This document shows positions 1 to 8,958 of a stretch of DNA of 64,000 bases, piece after piece (positions within the stretch are counted from its first letter, which is position 1; the number at the start of each line of letters is the position of its first letter). Source of the stretch: an uncultured Bacteroidales bacterium (lineage in GTDB: Bacteria > Bacteroidota > Bacteroidia > Bacteroidales > UBA932). The stretch covers positions 1 to 64,000 of the forward strand of contig CAJOLJ010000034.1 in assembly GCA_905235445.1 (NCBI GenBank), read 5' to 3'. Position numbers and translations under genes: made by a program. The notes under the pieces are model-generated. The model did not search any database, was not told the origin of the DNA, and was given only the letters and a program-made list of their open reading frames with translations.

Positions 1-78
<78 letters not shown>

Positions 79-141
79 TGGAGCGTGCCTTGACGCTGGA
101 CGCTTGAGACCATATGTTTTTTGTACTTATCTTTTCTACAT

Positions 142-215
142 AGTCTCTTAGCTCAGTTGGTTAGAGCGCCACACTGATAATGTGGAGGTCGGCAGTTCAA
201 CTCTGCCAGGGACTA
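142..215 (+). tRNA. tRNA-Ile(GAT)
   Basis: Cloverleaf readable: acceptor agtctct/agggact, D-arm tagctcagttggttagagc, anticodon loop ctGATaa, T-loop gttcaactc. Confidence 0.93.
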
Positions 216-233
216 CTACCATAGGTAAATTTC

Positions 234-306
234 GGGGGTATAGCTCAGTTGGTAGAGCACCTGCTTTGCAAGCAGGGGGTCAAGAGTTCGAATCTCTTTA
301 TCTCCA
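234..306 (+). tRNA. tRNA-Ala(TGC)
   Basis: Acceptor gggggta/tatctcc, anticodon loop ttTGCaa, T-loop gttcgaatc. Confidence 0.95.
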
Positions 307-320
307 CCTTGATTGACTTA

Positions 321-357
321 ATTCGGCCTTCTGGATATCCAAGGGGCCGATTTTTTT
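321..357 (+). terminator. Rho-independent terminator after tRNA-Ala
   Basis: tcggccttctggatatccaaggggccga followed by ttttttt. Confidence 0.75.
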
Positions 358-525
358 GTATACTGACTCTTTGTTTTAATATTGATATTACAAATATCTC
401 CCATTTGACCCGGCAATGGGTGTTTCTCCCGTTGCCATGTCAAGATACGCCTTGTGACAATCATGACGGTTTACACTTCCCTCCCGAAGTTTATACACCA
501 CAAGGAGAGATTGTTGATCATTAAT

Positions 526-556
526 GTCCCGACTTGAAGTATCAAGTCGGCTTTTT
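526..556 (+). terminator. Rho-independent terminator
   Basis: ccgacttgaagtatcaagtcggcttttttg, perfect 9-bp stem plus T-tract. Confidence 0.8.
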
Positions 557-615
557 TGTTTAAATTTGCACTTGGACAGTGGGAGAAATCCATTGTTCTG
601 AAGGGCATTGCTTTG

Positions 616-782
616 GCCACTATCAAAACTACCACTTTATATATCTAAAGGCAGAAGCTGTGCTCCACAACCTCTTTGCTTGCAATACGACACACCGTCG
701 TACGCGCATACAATCTGGCGGTGGAGTATTGTTTTTTGTTCTGGCATTTTAGAGAGGTTGTGGTAGACCTTGATAGTATGGC
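616..782. repeat. Imperfect nested inverted repeat (gcca..ctatcaa..ctaccac..acaacctct / agaggttgtggtag..ttgatagtatggc)
   Basis: Arms read directly; core CCACAACCTCT (665-675) vs AGAGGTTGTGG (753-763). Confidence 0.6.
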
Positions 783-883
783 AGCATCCAACAAAGGCAT
801 TACGTCGCCGCCTTTGTTGATACTTGCCACCTCACAGTCCCTTTTCTTTTGTGTTTTTTGTTTTCAAGACGGAAGAGATACTC

Positions 884-1195
884 ATGATTCCTTCTTTTAT
901 TCTGGACCATGTGAAAAAGGCTGACAGTTGCATCCAGTCCATCATGGCTGCCATAGGCACCGATCCCTCTCTCCAGTCTCTTCGTTATTACCAGTGCCAG
1001 AATGAAATTCACCCTGCCTTCGTCGCACTCAGAGAGGAGGTTGCAATCATAAAGGACTTTCTTGTCGCCGAGGCACAGCACTCCAGAATGGACTACCTCA
1101 ACGAAACGTTCATCAGTGACTCCTGCACCATGACTCTGCAGCAGTGGTTCGATGATATCCAACAGTGGATATTCTCGATGAGTGGACTGATGTAG
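884..1195 (+). CDS. Small hypothetical protein (103 aa)
   Basis: ORF with internal start MIPSFILDHVKK; no family recognised. Confidence 0.4.
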   Translation: MIPSFILDHVKKADSCIQSIMAAIGTDPSLQSLRYYQCQNEIHPAFVALREEVAIIKDFLVAEAQHSRMDYLNETFISDSCTMTLQQWFDDIQQWIFSMSGLM

Positions 1196-1645
1196 GAGGG
1201 GCGCCCTCCAAAATGGCATTTAAGGTTCTACCTCCCGCCCGTATGCCCCACCAGGGGCCCGATCCCCAAGAAAAAACAAGATAATCAAATTGCGAAGCCC
1301 TTGCTAAAGCATTGGCTACAACGGCTGTACGAAAAAATGTGAATAAAAATCAATTTTTTTTTCATTCTCGTGCAACATTTCGACAACATTCGGCATCTTT
1401 AAGATGTGTGTTGATGAAATTAAGTTGTATTAGCAACAGAAATCGTATTTATCAGCTAAACTAACCTTTTTCTGTTGAAGAAAACCGACCCCTGGGGCGT
1501 TGGGAAATGACCGTAGTGGTGTCGATGTGTGCCAATCGTACTATTTATAGTGTGTGTGTAAGGGGAAGAAGCAAATGAGCTCCTTCCCTTCTTCGTTTTT
1601 TATACCGGCCACACTTGTCCTGTCCTCAGTAAGCCATCTTTTTTC

Positions 1646-1653
1646 TATCTTTG
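1646..1653 (+). promoter_or_regulatory. Bacteroidota-type -7 element (TATCTTTG)
   Basis: Matches TAnnTTTG upstream of CDS 1682. Confidence 0.5.
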
Positions 1654-1681
1654 CGTTGCACAATACACTTTTCTCAAGGAA

Positions 1682-2884
1682 ATGATTTCAGTTTACACTC
1701 TAACATCCTCTCTCCACGACCAGCAGGTCCTGGATGAGTCTTCCAGGAAATTCCTGTCATCCATTGGATTTGACTATACAATGAAAGGTGAGGACTTCTC
1801 GACTTACGGGCAGTCCGACCTTGACCTCATTTTCGTGAGGACCGGCGGTACCGAAGGGCTTTTCAAGCCTCTGCTGCCACAGATCCAGAGGGCATCCCGC
1901 CAGCCTGTGTATCTCCTGACTTCCGGGATGAGCAATTCCCTTGCGGCCTCGATGGAGATTCTCTCGTATCTCCGGTCCAAGGGCTTTCCCGGGGAAATCA
2001 TCCATGGAAGTCCGTCTTTCATTGCTTCCCGCATCCGTACTCTTGAGGCTACGGAAATAGCCAGGAAGAGGCTCGCCTCCCTTCGTCTCGGTGTGATAGG
2101 GGCCCCTTCCGACTGGCTCATAGCCTCGAAAGCCGATTATGCTGCGGTAAGGACCAAGCTCGGGATAGAGCTTGTGGATATCCCCATGACTGAACTCCTT
2201 GGTGAGATTGCAACGGTTCCCCATGATGACCAGGCTGCAAGGATAGCTTTCGGAACGGAGCTGTTCTCCGCCGCCCCGAAGGTGCAGGGCGCTGCCACGG
2301 GGGCATACAGGATCTACGATTCACTTAAGAGGGTGATGGCGAGGCATAATCTGGACGGCTTCACGCTCAGGTGCTTTGACCTTCTCACTACTGTGAGGAA
2401 CACCGGCTGCTTCGCCCTAGCCAAAATCAATTCCCAGGGCTTCCTGGCAGGATGCGAGGGGGATGTGCCTGCCCTTCTGAGCATGGCCATCGGGAGGGCT
2501 GTCACGGGAGTGAGCGGGTTCCAGGCCAATCCTTCCTCCATCAACCCCGAGACCGGTGAGGTGATCTTTGCCCACTGCACAATTCCCCTGGACATGGTTA
2601 CAAGGTACACCTACGATACCCATTTCGAGTCGGGCATCGGCGTGGGAATAAGGGGACACCTCAGGGAAGGAGAGGTGACGGTACTGAAGGTAAGCGGGGA
2701 CCTGTCCCGCTGCTTCGTTGCGGAAGGAACCCTTCTTCGCAACCAGTCCGATCCCAATCTCTGCCGTACCCAGGTGGTCATTCATCTTGACGACACCGGC
2801 TATTTCCTGACGGATCCCATCGGCAACCATCACATCATCCTGCCAGGACATGTCGCATCCAGCATAAAGGCCCTGCTTGGCTAG
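1682..2884 (+). CDS. L-fucose isomerase-related / sugar isomerase-like protein (putative)
   Basis: 400-aa ORF; overall character resembles fucose/arabinose isomerase-fold proteins. Confidence 0.5.
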   Translation: MISVYTLTSSLHDQQVLDESSRKFLSSIGFDYTMKGEDFSTYGQSDLDLIFVRTGGTEGLFKPLLPQIQRASRQPVYLLTSGMSNSLAASMEILSYLRSKGFPGEIIHGSPSFIASRIRTLEATEIARKRLASLRLGVIGAPSDWLIASKADYAAVRTKLGIELVDIPMTELLGEIATVPHDDQAARIAFGTELFSAAPKVQGAATGAYRIYDSLKRVMARHNLDGFTLRCFDLLTTVRNTGCFALAKINSQGFLAGCEGDVPALLSMAIGRAVTGVSGFQANPSSINPETGEVIFAHCTIPLDMVTRYTYDTHFESGIGVGIRGHLREGEVTVLKVSGDLSRCFVAEGTLLRNQSDPNLCRTQVVIHLDDTGYFLTDPIGNHHIILPGHVASSIKALLG

Positions 2885-2929
2885 GAGGCGGGGGAGCGGG
2901 AAATCATTGAACAAGAACAAAGAAAGAAA

Positions 2930-4423
2930 ATGGCAAGCCTGAAGAACCTGGCGAAGGATACCGCCATATACGGAGTAAGCAGCATAGTCGGGAGGTTCCT
3001 CAATTATCTCCTGGTCCCCCTGTACACCGCTACTTTCACTGCGGCGAGCGGAGGGTACGGAGTCGTCACGAACATGTATGCCTACACGGCACTTCTGTTG
3101 GTCATCCTCACTTTCGGGATGGAGACTACATTCTTCCGCTTCGCGAACAAGGAAGGTGAAGACCCGAAGAAAGTCTTCTCCACGTCCCTCATATCGGTAG
3201 GGGCGGTGGCGGCCCTTTTCGTTGTCCTGGTCTGTGTGTTCCTGGGACCCATAAGTTCGTGGATGGGCTATGCGGACCACGGGTCCTGGGTCATGGTGAT
3301 GGCCATAACCGTTGCGATAGATGCTTTCCAGGCAATCCTGTTCTCATACCTCAGGTACCAGGGCAAGGCAGTGAAGTTCGCATCCCTGAAGCTTGGCTTC
3401 ATAGTCCTCAACATTGCCCTGAACCTTCTGTTCTTCGTAGTGTTCCCCAAAGTCTGGACCCCGGGTAGCGCTCTTTCCAAGGTCTATGACCCCACCATCG
3501 GCGTAGGATATGTATTCTACATAAACGTCTTCTGCACCTCTTTCATGACCCTGTTCTTCGGTAAGGAGATCGCAGGGATAGGGGCGGGACTTGACAGCAG
3601 TCTCCTTCGTAGGATGCTCTCCTATACCTGGCCCATGCTCATCCTGGGTATCGCAGGAATCCTGAACCAGACTGCGGACAAGATCATTTTCCCGAAAGTC
3701 TACAACGGGCCTGACGCCACGGTCCAGCTCGGGATCTACGGTGCGGCAACCAAGATCGCCATGATAATGGCCATGATAACCCAGGCTTTCCGCTATGCCT
3801 ACGAACCCATAGTGTTCGCCTCATCGAGGGACAAGAACTCCCATGAGACCTATGCGGCGGGAATGAAGTATTTCATCATATTCACCCTGCTTGCATTCCT
3901 GGCGGTGATGGCATATCTGGACATCCTCAAGTACCTGCTGCGAAACAGGGACTACTGGGTGGGCCTGAAGGTCGTTCCCATAGTGATGGGAGCTGAGATA
4001 CTGATGGGGATATACTTCAACCTGTCTTTCTGGTACAAGCTCATTGACAAGACCATATGGGGAGCCGTGTTCTCGATAGCGGGATGCGTCGTGCTCATTA
4101 CCTGCAATATAATCTTCGTGCCCCGATTCGGGTACATGGCTTGCGCATGGGCAGGGGTGGCCGGTTACGGTACCGCGATGCTGCTATCCTACATAGTGGG
4201 GCAGAAGAAAAACAGGATAGACTATCCGCTCAAGGACATACTCATCTATACCCTTGTCGCGGCTGTGCTGTTCGTGGGGATCCGACTCTCTTCGACCCAC
4301 CTTGGCTTCTGGGCGTCACTTGCCGTGAACACACTTGCCATCATCCTTTTCATGGCGCTGATAGTCAGGAAGGACCTTCCCCTGTCGTCCCTTCCGGTGG
4401 TGGGGAAGTATTTCAGGAAATAG
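2930..4423 (+). CDS. Oligosaccharide flippase (Wzx/MATE-like polysaccharide biosynthesis protein)
   Basis: 497 aa, about 12-14 TM segments, N-terminus LAKDTAIYGVSSIVGRFLNYLLVPLYT typical of the family. Confidence 0.85.
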   Translation: MASLKNLAKDTAIYGVSSIVGRFLNYLLVPLYTATFTAASGGYGVVTNMYAYTALLLVILTFGMETTFFRFANKEGEDPKKVFSTSLISVGAVAALFVVLVCVFLGPISSWMGYADHGSWVMVMAITVAIDAFQAILFSYLRYQGKAVKFASLKLGFIVLNIALNLLFFVVFPKVWTPGSALSKVYDPTIGVGYVFYINVFCTSFMTLFFGKEIAGIGAGLDSSLLRRMLSYTWPMLILGIAGILNQTADKIIFPKVYNGPDATVQLGIYGAATKIAMIMAMITQAFRYAYEPIVFASSRDKNSHETYAAGMKYFIIFTLLAFLAVMAYLDILKYLLRNRDYWVGLKVVPIVMGAEILMGIYFNLSFWYKLIDKTIWGAVFSIAGCVVLITCNIIFVPRFGYMACAWAGVAGYGTAMLLSYIVGQKKNRIDYPLKDILIYTLVAAVLFVGIRLSSTHLGFWASLAVNTLAIILFMALIVRKDLPLSSLPVVGKYFRK

Positions 4424-4473
4424 TTCCCGGTCACGTCCCCTGAACCGGGATGGGACATTTTTCGATAGACTCT

Positions 4474-5550
4474 CTAGAAGGAGAAGTCCACCTTCTTCAC
4501 ATTGTCGCCGTAGATGGTCTTGAAGTCATCCCGCATGGAGATGACGTGATATCCGGCTTCCTTCCACTGTTCGCCCAGCGAAAGTGCCTTCTGACGGTTG
4601 GCATGGTCCCTCTCTTCGTCATCCGCTATGAGCATGAAGGCCGCACTCTTGTACTTATCGTTGCCCAGGCAGTAATTGTGCATGGCAGAGTCGCCGCTGC
4701 TGTTCCCGAAGGAGAGCACCGGGACTTTCCCGACCTCCTGGCTTATCTGCAGGACTTTATTGGTCTTCAGGTTCTTTATCAGCACCTCATCTGTCCGGAT
4801 GAGGTCTTCGTCTTTCTCCATAGTGTAGTCTACGCCCTCGGTCTCGCCCTGCTTACTGGACTTGAGCTTTACGTCCATTCCGATCACCAGGTTCGGAGCA
4901 ATGCCAAGGGGCTCGACCAAAGTGCGGCAGATGAACCTGTCGGAGCCAGACACCACATAGCATGTGAAACCGTTTGCTTCCAGGTATTTGAATACCTCGA
5001 GCATCGGTTTGTAGAAACTATCCCCGTAGGTCATGCCCGAAAATCCGTTTGCCTGCATTGAGGCGTAGTCCTTGACATAGGAGTCAAACTGCGCAAGAGT
5101 CATTCCCGCATATGCTTTCGCTGCCGCATAGGCGTGCTTCATATAGAAACGGTCCGGCAGCTTTTTCCCGTTCCGGACAAAGTCACGGATATCCCCGGCG
5201 GCCTCTTTCACGTCTTCGGGGGCGATGTCCCTGTAGGTGGGGTCATCCAGGGCACGGTATTCAAGCATGTTGTACTCAAAATATGTCGGATAGAGTTCGC
5301 CGACGAGCGTCCCGTCCATGTCGAAGGTGGCAATCCTGTCCTCCTCCTTTATGAAGTTTGCCGAGGACGGGTCAGTGACATCCTTCACATACTCCTGCAG
5401 CGCACTGAGTGCATCGCACTTGTTCCAGAGAGTGAAGAACTCCTCTACGGGGGGCTTGTCGGTAACTGCTTTGGTACAGGAGGGGCAGCGTCCGGTCACG
5501 AGCATGAGGGCTGTGAGGGCGGCTGCGATGAAGGTTATATGAATTTTCAT
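4474..5550 (-). CDS. Secreted HAD-superfamily phosphatase
   Basis: Signal peptide, HAD motif I IATFDMDGTLVGE, motif II VVSGSD, motif IV GNSSGDSAM. Confidence 0.85.
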   Translation of the reverse strand: MKIHITFIAAALTALMLVTGRCPSCTKAVTDKPPVEEFFTLWNKCDALSALQEYVKDVTDPSSANFIKEEDRIATFDMDGTLVGELYPTYFEYNMLEYRALDDPTYRDIAPEDVKEAAGDIRDFVRNGKKLPDRFYMKHAYAAAKAYAGMTLAQFDSYVKDYASMQANGFSGMTYGDSFYKPMLEVFKYLEANGFTCYVVSGSDRFICRTLVEPLGIAPNLVIGMDVKLKSSKQGETEGVDYTMEKDEDLIRTDEVLIKNLKTNKVLQISQEVGKVPVLSFGNSSGDSAMHNYCLGNDKYKSAAFMLIADDEERDHANRQKALSLGEQWKEAGYHVISMRDDFKTIYGDNVKKVDFSF

Positions 5551-5973
5551 GTCTTCCGTTTTTGATTCGGTCGGCAAAGATGCGAAAAACCTTTTGTCCC
5601 GTGATCATCCCTGCACCAAAAATACGGGGATATCCCCCTTTCCCAACTCAGTTGGTAGGGGGAGGAAGGAAAAATACCAACATTTCGGGATATGCGCCCA
5701 GGTGAAGATGCCCTACCTTTGCATCGGCATTCCAGGTGAAAGCGACCTCGTCTACGGATAGGATGGACTCTTACGGGAGAGGTCGCACACGGAATGCGGC
5801 CATATAGTTGAGAAAAGAAAAGTTCAAGATCCTTTAATTGTTGTGGGCCCTTCTCCCTTGTGAAAGGGGGGAGGGTAAAATTTTGCCAGGCTAGGGGATG
5901 GAGGGGCAAAGGCCGAAAAACCTGAATGGGAAAATGAATTTTACTATTTTTGCATCCTAATCGCTGAAGACAT

Positions 5974-6711
5974 ATGACGAAAAGAAAAGATTCCGACAGG
6001 ACCGTGCTGTCCTCAAAGATGAAGCTCGCCGACCTCATAGACATGAACTACAATCTTCTGGGCGTCCTTTCCCGCTTTGACATGAAATTCGGTTTCGGGG
6101 AGGAGACAGTAGGGGAGGTCTGCGCCAGGTACGGGGTGGACACACCCACGTTCATCCTCATCTGCAACATTTACACTTTCGATTCTTTCGTCCCGTCGAA
6201 GGAACTTCTTGACAGTGTCAATGTGATGGACATAGTGAAATATCTTCACAAGAGCCATTCCTTCTACTTGGACTTCTCGCTTAGGTCCCTGGAGGAGAGC
6301 ATCGAGAAAATGCTCGAACCCTGCGACGGGAGGCACAAGCAGGTGATATGGAAGTTCTTCAAGGACTACAAGGACGAGCTGTCGAAGCATTTCGCCTATG
6401 AGGAGAACGTCGTGTTCCCGTATGTCAAGAGCGTGGTCGAGTTCGTCCAGGACCCTTCCTTCAGCATCCTCCAGTATGAGGAGAACCACACCAACGTGGA
6501 GGAGAAGCTCTCCGACCTCAAGAGCATCGTCATGAAGTACCTTCCCCCGCAGTGCGACAACCAGCTCATAAACCGTGTACTCCTGTATATCTACATCCTG
6601 GAGGATGACCTGAGCAAGCACACATCCATTGAGGACGAGATACTGGTGCCCTCTGTGAACCATCTTGAGGACAAGGCCCTCCTTGAGTCAAAGAAGGGGG
6701 AGGAGGCCTAA
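5974..6711 (+). CDS. Hemerythrin-domain protein (RIC/ScdA-like)
   Basis: HKSHSFYLDFSLRSLEE, HFAYEENVVFPY, EENHTNVEEKL, HTSIEDEILVP histidine/carboxylate motifs. Confidence 0.8.
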   Translation: MTKRKDSDRTVLSSKMKLADLIDMNYNLLGVLSRFDMKFGFGEETVGEVCARYGVDTPTFILICNIYTFDSFVPSKELLDSVNVMDIVKYLHKSHSFYLDFSLRSLEESIEKMLEPCDGRHKQVIWKFFKDYKDELSKHFAYEENVVFPYVKSVVEFVQDPSFSILQYEENHTNVEEKLSDLKSIVMKYLPPQCDNQLINRVLLYIYILEDDLSKHTSIEDEILVPSVNHLEDKALLESKKGEEA

Positions 6712-6714
6712 GAC

Positions 6715-7311
6715 ATGGGTGATAAGAAAGTACTGCTCATAATTCCTTCGGCTATAGTGGCCAGGGGACTGGAGAGCGTCATGGACAATCTCGGTGAGTT
6801 CAGGAGCATCGGGATCCTTTCCGACATTTCCCGCACCGGCGGTAACCGTCTTCGCAGCTTCGATGCGGACCTTATCATCCTGGACCCGCAGGTCCTTGAC
6901 TGCGAGACCCGTCCATCAGCCAGGGCTTTTATCTCGACCCTCACCGATGTCCCGGTCGTTGCAATGGCCACAATACCGCTGGATGACGAGACCCTGCGTC
7001 AATTTGATGAGGTGATAGGGATGTTCGATGACCCCACGACCATTATCCGCAAGCTCCGCTCAGCCATGGAGGCCCGTGGCGAGGCGCCCAGGGCGGAGGG
7101 CGAGGAACTCTCCGCCAGGGAGAAGGAAATCCTTGTGTGCGTTGCCAAGGGCATGCTCAACAAGGAGATTGCCGACCTTCACAACATATCGATATACACG
7201 GTGATAACCCACCGGAAGAATATAACCCGCAAGACCGGGATCAAGACCGTAGCCGGTCTTACCGTCTATGCGCTTCTGAATAACCTCATAGATGTGAACT
7301 CCTTCGAGTAG
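6715..7311 (+). CDS. LuxR-family response regulator/transcriptional regulator
   Basis: C-terminal LSAREKEILVCVAKGMLNKEIADLHNISIYTVITHRKNITRKTGIKT HTH. Confidence 0.9.
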   Translation: MGDKKVLLIIPSAIVARGLESVMDNLGEFRSIGILSDISRTGGNRLRSFDADLIILDPQVLDCETRPSARAFISTLTDVPVVAMATIPLDDETLRQFDEVIGMFDDPTTIIRKLRSAMEARGEAPRAEGEELSAREKEILVCVAKGMLNKEIADLHNISIYTVITHRKNITRKTGIKTVAGLTVYALLNNLIDVNSFE

Positions 7312-7349
7312 GGGGGGGAGCCCACCTAAACGACAAGAACTGTAGGACA

Positions 7350-7721
7350 ATGAACTTTCAGGGAATAATAGTCGGCCTGGCAGTGTTCCTCATAATCGGG
7401 ATCTGCCATCCGATAGTGATAAAGATGGAGTACCTCTGGGGGAAGAACAGCTGGTGGGTCCTGCTGGTGGCGGGACTTGCATTCTGCGGAGTCTCTCTCA
7501 TAACGAAAGGGACCTGGGCGGTGATCCTGGGCGCAGCGGCATTCTCTTGCTTCTGGGGAATCCATGAGATCCTTTCCCAGGAGATGAGGGTCCTCAGGGG
7601 CTGGTTCCCGGAGAACCCCAGGAGACACGCTTACTACGAAAAGCAGAGGGCCAAGTATCCCAATCTCACGAAGTATCCCTCACACGGTAACCTGCACGGC
7701 AAGAAGGCCCTCAGCAAGTAA
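7350..7721 (+). CDS. DUF4491-family membrane protein
   Basis: 123 aa; MNFQGIIVGLAVFLIIGICHPIVIKMEYLWGKNSWW; C-terminal RRHAYYEKQRAKYPN. Confidence 0.7.
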   Translation: MNFQGIIVGLAVFLIIGICHPIVIKMEYLWGKNSWWVLLVAGLAFCGVSLITKGTWAVILGAAAFSCFWGIHEILSQEMRVLRGWFPENPRRHAYYEKQRAKYPNLTKYPSHGNLHGKKALSK

Positions 7722-7814
7722 GGCCGCCGCTCACCCTTCGTGCATCAGTGAACCCTGCCCGTCTTCCCCGAAGGGGGGAGTCGGACAGGGTGGATTGTTT
7801 CCGACAGGAATTCC

Positions 7815-8717
7815 CTACTTCTGGAAGAGGGAGGCTGCACCCATCATGGCTGCCTTGTCCAGGAGAATCGAGGCCTTGACTTTCACGTCCATTCCCTCCT
7901 TGGCATACTTGTGAAGCATGGTGGGAAGGAAGAGGTCCATCGAGCGGGAGATGTTCCCTCCGAGAAGGACGCTGGAGCATTTGAAGTTTCTCAGTATCGG
8001 GGCCGTGAAGTCCGCCAGTCCTTCTCCGAACTCGCTGAAAAGCCTCCTGGCCTCGGGATCGGTTTCCGCCCTGATGGCCACATCCTTGGCTCCTTTCACC
8101 TTGATCCCGGTGAGCTGCTCATACCTTCCCACTATCCAGCGGGTCGAGAACTTGCCGTCCGCGATGCCGTCCCCGTAGGGAAGATACCAGACTTCGCCTC
8201 CCTGGGGGACTTCGTCACCTTCCCTAATGATTTTCCTATCAGCCACGAACCCGGATCCGAGTCCGGTCCCGAGGGTGAGGACCAGTACCCTGTCGAACTC
8301 GGCCGCAGCCCCGTAGAGGCTCTCCCCGAGGGCGAAAGCGCCCGCGTCGTTCACGTATTTGAAAGAAAGGCCCCTGAAATCAAGCAGTCTTGCCGAGAGG
8401 ATTTCCCCGACATTCAGTCCGAAGATATCCGGGAACTTGTGCTCCAGGCGGGATATGCCTTTGTCATAGTCGAAGGGTCCCGGGAATGCCATTCCTATCT
8501 GGCGTACGGGAACCGGGGAGGAGGATATGGTATGACGGAGATTGTCTGTCCAGGCGGAGAAGATAGTCTCCGCACTCTCGGTATGGTCCACATTCGTGGT
8601 GAAGGGTTCCGAGAGGAGGGCCCCGGTCTGTACGTCCACGACGACCGAGCAGACATGGCTGCCGCCGATGTCGACTCCGACGGCATAGTTTCCGGAAAGG
8701 GTTGGATTCTCTTGCAT
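7815..8717 (-). CDS. ROK-family sugar kinase (glucokinase-like)
   Basis: VGVDIGGSHVCSVVVD, LTLGTGLGSGFV, LLGGNISRS; start chosen at MQENPTLS. Confidence 0.85.
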   Translation of the reverse strand: MQENPTLSGNYAVGVDIGGSHVCSVVVDVQTGALLSEPFTTNVDHTESAETIFSAWTDNLRHTISSSPVPVRQIGMAFPGPFDYDKGISRLEHKFPDIFGLNVGEILSARLLDFRGLSFKYVNDAGAFALGESLYGAAAEFDRVLVLTLGTGLGSGFVADRKIIREGDEVPQGGEVWYLPYGDGIADGKFSTRWIVGRYEQLTGIKVKGAKDVAIRAETDPEARRLFSEFGEGLADFTAPILRNFKCSSVLLGGNISRSMDLFLPTMLHKYAKEGMDVKVKASILLDKAAMMGAASLFQK

Positions 8718-8958
8718 AATGGAAAGAAGTGAGTGTTGTATGTGTGTGGGTCCAAGGTGTGCTCCCCCGCAGGAGGAGCATACAAAAATAACAAAAAATG
8801 CTTTTCGTGCATATACTTTCACCCCTTCCATAGCCAAAGGGAAGTGTCCCGGGTGGGCCAATCCCCATTACTAGGGATTGTATAGAACTTTTTGGATGCA
8901 TACTTTTGCAAATTGAACGACTCTCCTCCCCACTAATGGGGAGGGAAAGAAAGCAAGT

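Noticed and set aside
249-524. 91-aa ORF at the rrn end
   Set aside because: Overlaps tRNA-Ala and a terminator; not a plausible gene.
362-525. Possible 5S rRNA between the two terminators
   Set aside because: The sequence does not show conserved 5S blocks.
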